Source: Methanobacteriota archaeon
GTDB taxonomy: Archaea; Thermoplasmatota; Poseidoniia; Poseidoniales; Poseidoniaceae
Assembly (NCBI GenBank): GCA_002726395.1
Contig: PBTA01000001.1
Location: 1 to 15,644 of the forward strand
Direction of reading: 5' to 3'
DNA: 15,644 nucleotides
The notes beneath the pieces were generated by a model, which saw only the letters and a program-made list of their open reading frames with translations, was not told the origin of the DNA and did no database searches. Position 1 is the stretch's first letter. Each line of letters begins with the position of its first letter. The position numbers and the translations under genes were made by a program. Shown here in pieces: positions 14,134 through 15,644 of the stretch.

Positions 14134-15644
14134 ATGGCAGTTGTAATCATCGCTGAGAAACCAAGTGTTGCTGAAGACATTGCCAAAGTATTGGGTGTCG
14201 GGCAAAAAACTGACACTCATTGGCTCTCTGATGACATAGTTATTACGTGGGCTGTTGGACATTTATTAGAATTGAAAACTCCCGAAGAATATGATGATAG
14301 ACTAAAAGATTGGAGAAAAAGTGTGGATTTACTACCATTTATTCCTGAATCATTTGAATTGAAGCCCAATAGTGGCAGAGGTAATAACCGAAAGCAACTT
14401 ACAGCAATAAAAAAATTAATTTCTCCAAAAAATTGTACAGAAATCGTTAACGCTTGTGACGCAGCAAGAGAGGGTGAACTAATCTTTAGGCGCATTATTG
14501 AATTCGCCAAATCTAAGGTTCCAATGAGTCGGATGTGGCTCCAATCGATGACTCAAGACTCAATTTTGAAAGCCTACGACGGTAGACAAGATGCTGAGAC
14601 CTACTCACTACTTCGAGATGCGGCTGTTAGTAGAGCAGAAGCAGATTGGATAATCGGTATGAATGGCTCTCGAATAGCTTCTACATTCCTTCGAACCGGT
14701 AGAAATGATGGGACTTCAATGTCACTTGGTAGAGTCCAAACAGCGACATTGGCAATGATTGTTGATAAAGAGCTGGATATCTTAGGGCATGATGCAAAGC
14801 CATTCTGGGAGTTAGAAGCAGAATTCAAATCAGGTGATTGTCAATGGAGTTCAAGATGGGAGCGACGTAATAATGTTGAGGATAAAGAAGATCCACTAAC
14901 CAAAGCACACAGAATAACCAAGGAGTCTGAGAAGAAAATACTGGAGGATTTACTTGCTTCTGATGGTGGTTATGTCACTACCCAAAAACATCGTGATTCA
15001 AAAGAAAATCCGCCACTGAATTTTGACTTGACGACTCTACAAAGAGAGGCTAACAGCACCTGGTCTTGGACATCTAGAAGGACACTCTCTGTAGCACAGG
15101 AATTGTATGACACTCACAAATTAACCACATACCCTCGTACAGACTCTAGGCATCTTCCTGAAGATATGATGGAGTCTATTGGCAAAACTATCAAGCAACT
15201 TGGAGCACAAGAATTTTTGTCTGCCCACAGTGAAAGATTAACTAAAAATGGTTTGAAAAACGTGTCTCGAAATTTTGACAATGCCAAAGTATCTGATCAC
15301 TATGCAATTATTCCAACTGGCAAATTACCGCAAAGTAATCTAAGTAATGATGCACAAAGATTGTATGAACTAATTTGTCGGCAATTTCTCGCCTCATTCC
15401 ACTCTGAAGCTATTTGGGATGTTCAAACGAGAACCACTAGTAAATCTGATCATGATTTCATTAAGGAAGTTAGAATTTTAAAAACACCTGGGTGGAGAGA
15501 GGTTAAACCAAAAAGTAACTCCATTCCTGAAAAGTGGAATAATCTTTCATCTAATCCAGCAAATACAGAAATAATTTCTCATAAATTCAAGGAAGAATTT
15601 ACTAAACCGACAAATAGGTTGAAAGAAGCTAAATTATTATCTTT
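14134..15644 (+). CDS. topB: Type IA DNA topoisomerase, bacterial topoisomerase III (TopB)-like, C-terminus beyond window
   Basis: Type IA topoisomerases cut one DNA strand through a tyrosine and pass the other strand through, relaxing or decatenating DNA. About 503 residues are visible. The Toprim domain begins MAVVIIAEKPSVAEDIAKVLG and carries the acidic motif CDAAREGELIF (Asp109, Glu113, Glu115). SLGRVQTATL follows in the gate domain. The active-site segment is LTTYPRTDSRHLP with catalytic Tyr333. DHYAIIPTGKLP is the typical TopB motif after it. The REGEL form of the Toprim motif and the SLGRVQTPTL-like stretch are closer to bacterial TopB than to archaeal topoisomerase III or reverse gyrase. 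ATG14134 is the only reasonable start; no ribosome binding site is close, so the leader is probably short or absent. The reading frame is open to the window edge, where the protein is cut. Confidence 0.92.
   Translation, partial: MAVVIIAEKPSVAEDIAKVLGVGQKTDTHWLSDDIVITWAVGHLLELKTPEEYDDRLKDWRKSVDLLPFIPESFELKPNSGRGNNRKQLTAIKKLISPKNCTEIVNACDAAREGELIFRRIIEFAKSKVPMSRMWLQSMTQDSILKAYDGRQDAETYSLLRDAAVSRAEADWIIGMNGSRIASTFLRTGRNDGTSMSLGRVQTATLAMIVDKELDILGHDAKPFWELEAEFKSGDCQWSSRWERRNNVEDKEDPLTKAHRITKESEKKILEDLLASDGGYVTTQKHRDSKENPPLNFDLTTLQREANSTWSWTSRRTLSVAQELYDTHKLTTYPRTDSRHLPEDMMESIGKTIKQLGAQEFLSAHSERLTKNGLKNVSRNFDNAKVSDHYAIIPTGKLPQSNLSNDAQRLYELICRQFLASFHSEAIWDVQTRTTSKSDHDFIKEVRILKTPGWREVKPKSNSIPEKWNNLSSNPANTEIISHKFKEEFTKPTNRLKEAKLLS

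Noticed and set aside
1..15644. CRISPR arrays, insertion sequences, prophage or defence genes
   Set aside because: No regularly spaced repeats, transposase, integrase or target-site duplications were seen on either strand; gene content is housekeeping and envelope functions.

Overview
The window (about 15.6 kb, AT-rich, no tRNA, IS element or CRISPR array seen) looks like a chromosomal piece of a mesophilic planktonic archaeon, most likely a Marine Group II-like member of the Thermoplasmatota (Candidatus Poseidoniia). The lineage call is inference. It rests on an archaeal-type SRP RNA, a tandem-domain tRNA-splicing endonuclease, an archease, a CcmE with the CxxxY heme-binding motif, TATA-like promoter elements at archaeal spacing, and frequent TTG/CTG starts. 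These are mixed with bacterial-looking metabolic genes (split proton-translocating transhydrogenase, class 2 PyrD, TopB-like topoisomerase).

Layout: a malate dehydrogenase fragment (minus, cut by the left edge) diverges from a plus-strand run of pntAA-pntAB-pntB, a membrane-anchored ectodomain protein with a CxCH motif, a TatC with an unusual cysteine-containing C-terminal extension, and a membrane-anchored M6-type metalloprotease. The protease gene runs tail-to-tail into endA (minus), with a 4 bp overlap. endA shares a 58 bp divergent promoter region, containing a perfect palindrome, with a second plus-strand run: a winged-helix protein carrying three TerB-like repeats, a divergent RfaE/HldE-like PfkB-family kinase, and archease. 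Archease is followed tail-to-tail by the SRP RNA gene (minus). Upstream of that lie ccmE and pyrD (minus, abutting). The right end has a small unknown gene and a 5' fragment of a bacterial-type topoisomerase III (plus, cut by the right edge), separated by an intergenic region with a perfect 8+2+8 palindrome.

How the genes fit together: malate dehydrogenase and transhydrogenase link central carbon metabolism, NAD(P)H balance and the proton gradient. The CxCH protein, TatC, M6 protease and CcmE together suggest an investment in exported and possibly heme-carrying envelope proteins. endA and archease are both tRNA splicing/RNA ligation functions, and a possible autoregulator sits between them. 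SRP RNA (Sec targeting) and TatC (folded-protein export) cover the two main targeting routes. The best leads for something undescribed are the winged-helix/TerB-repeat protein with its palindromic operator beside the splicing genes, the TatC C-terminal extension, the CxCH protein paired with a CxxxY CcmE, and the PfkB kinase with a broken GAGD signature.
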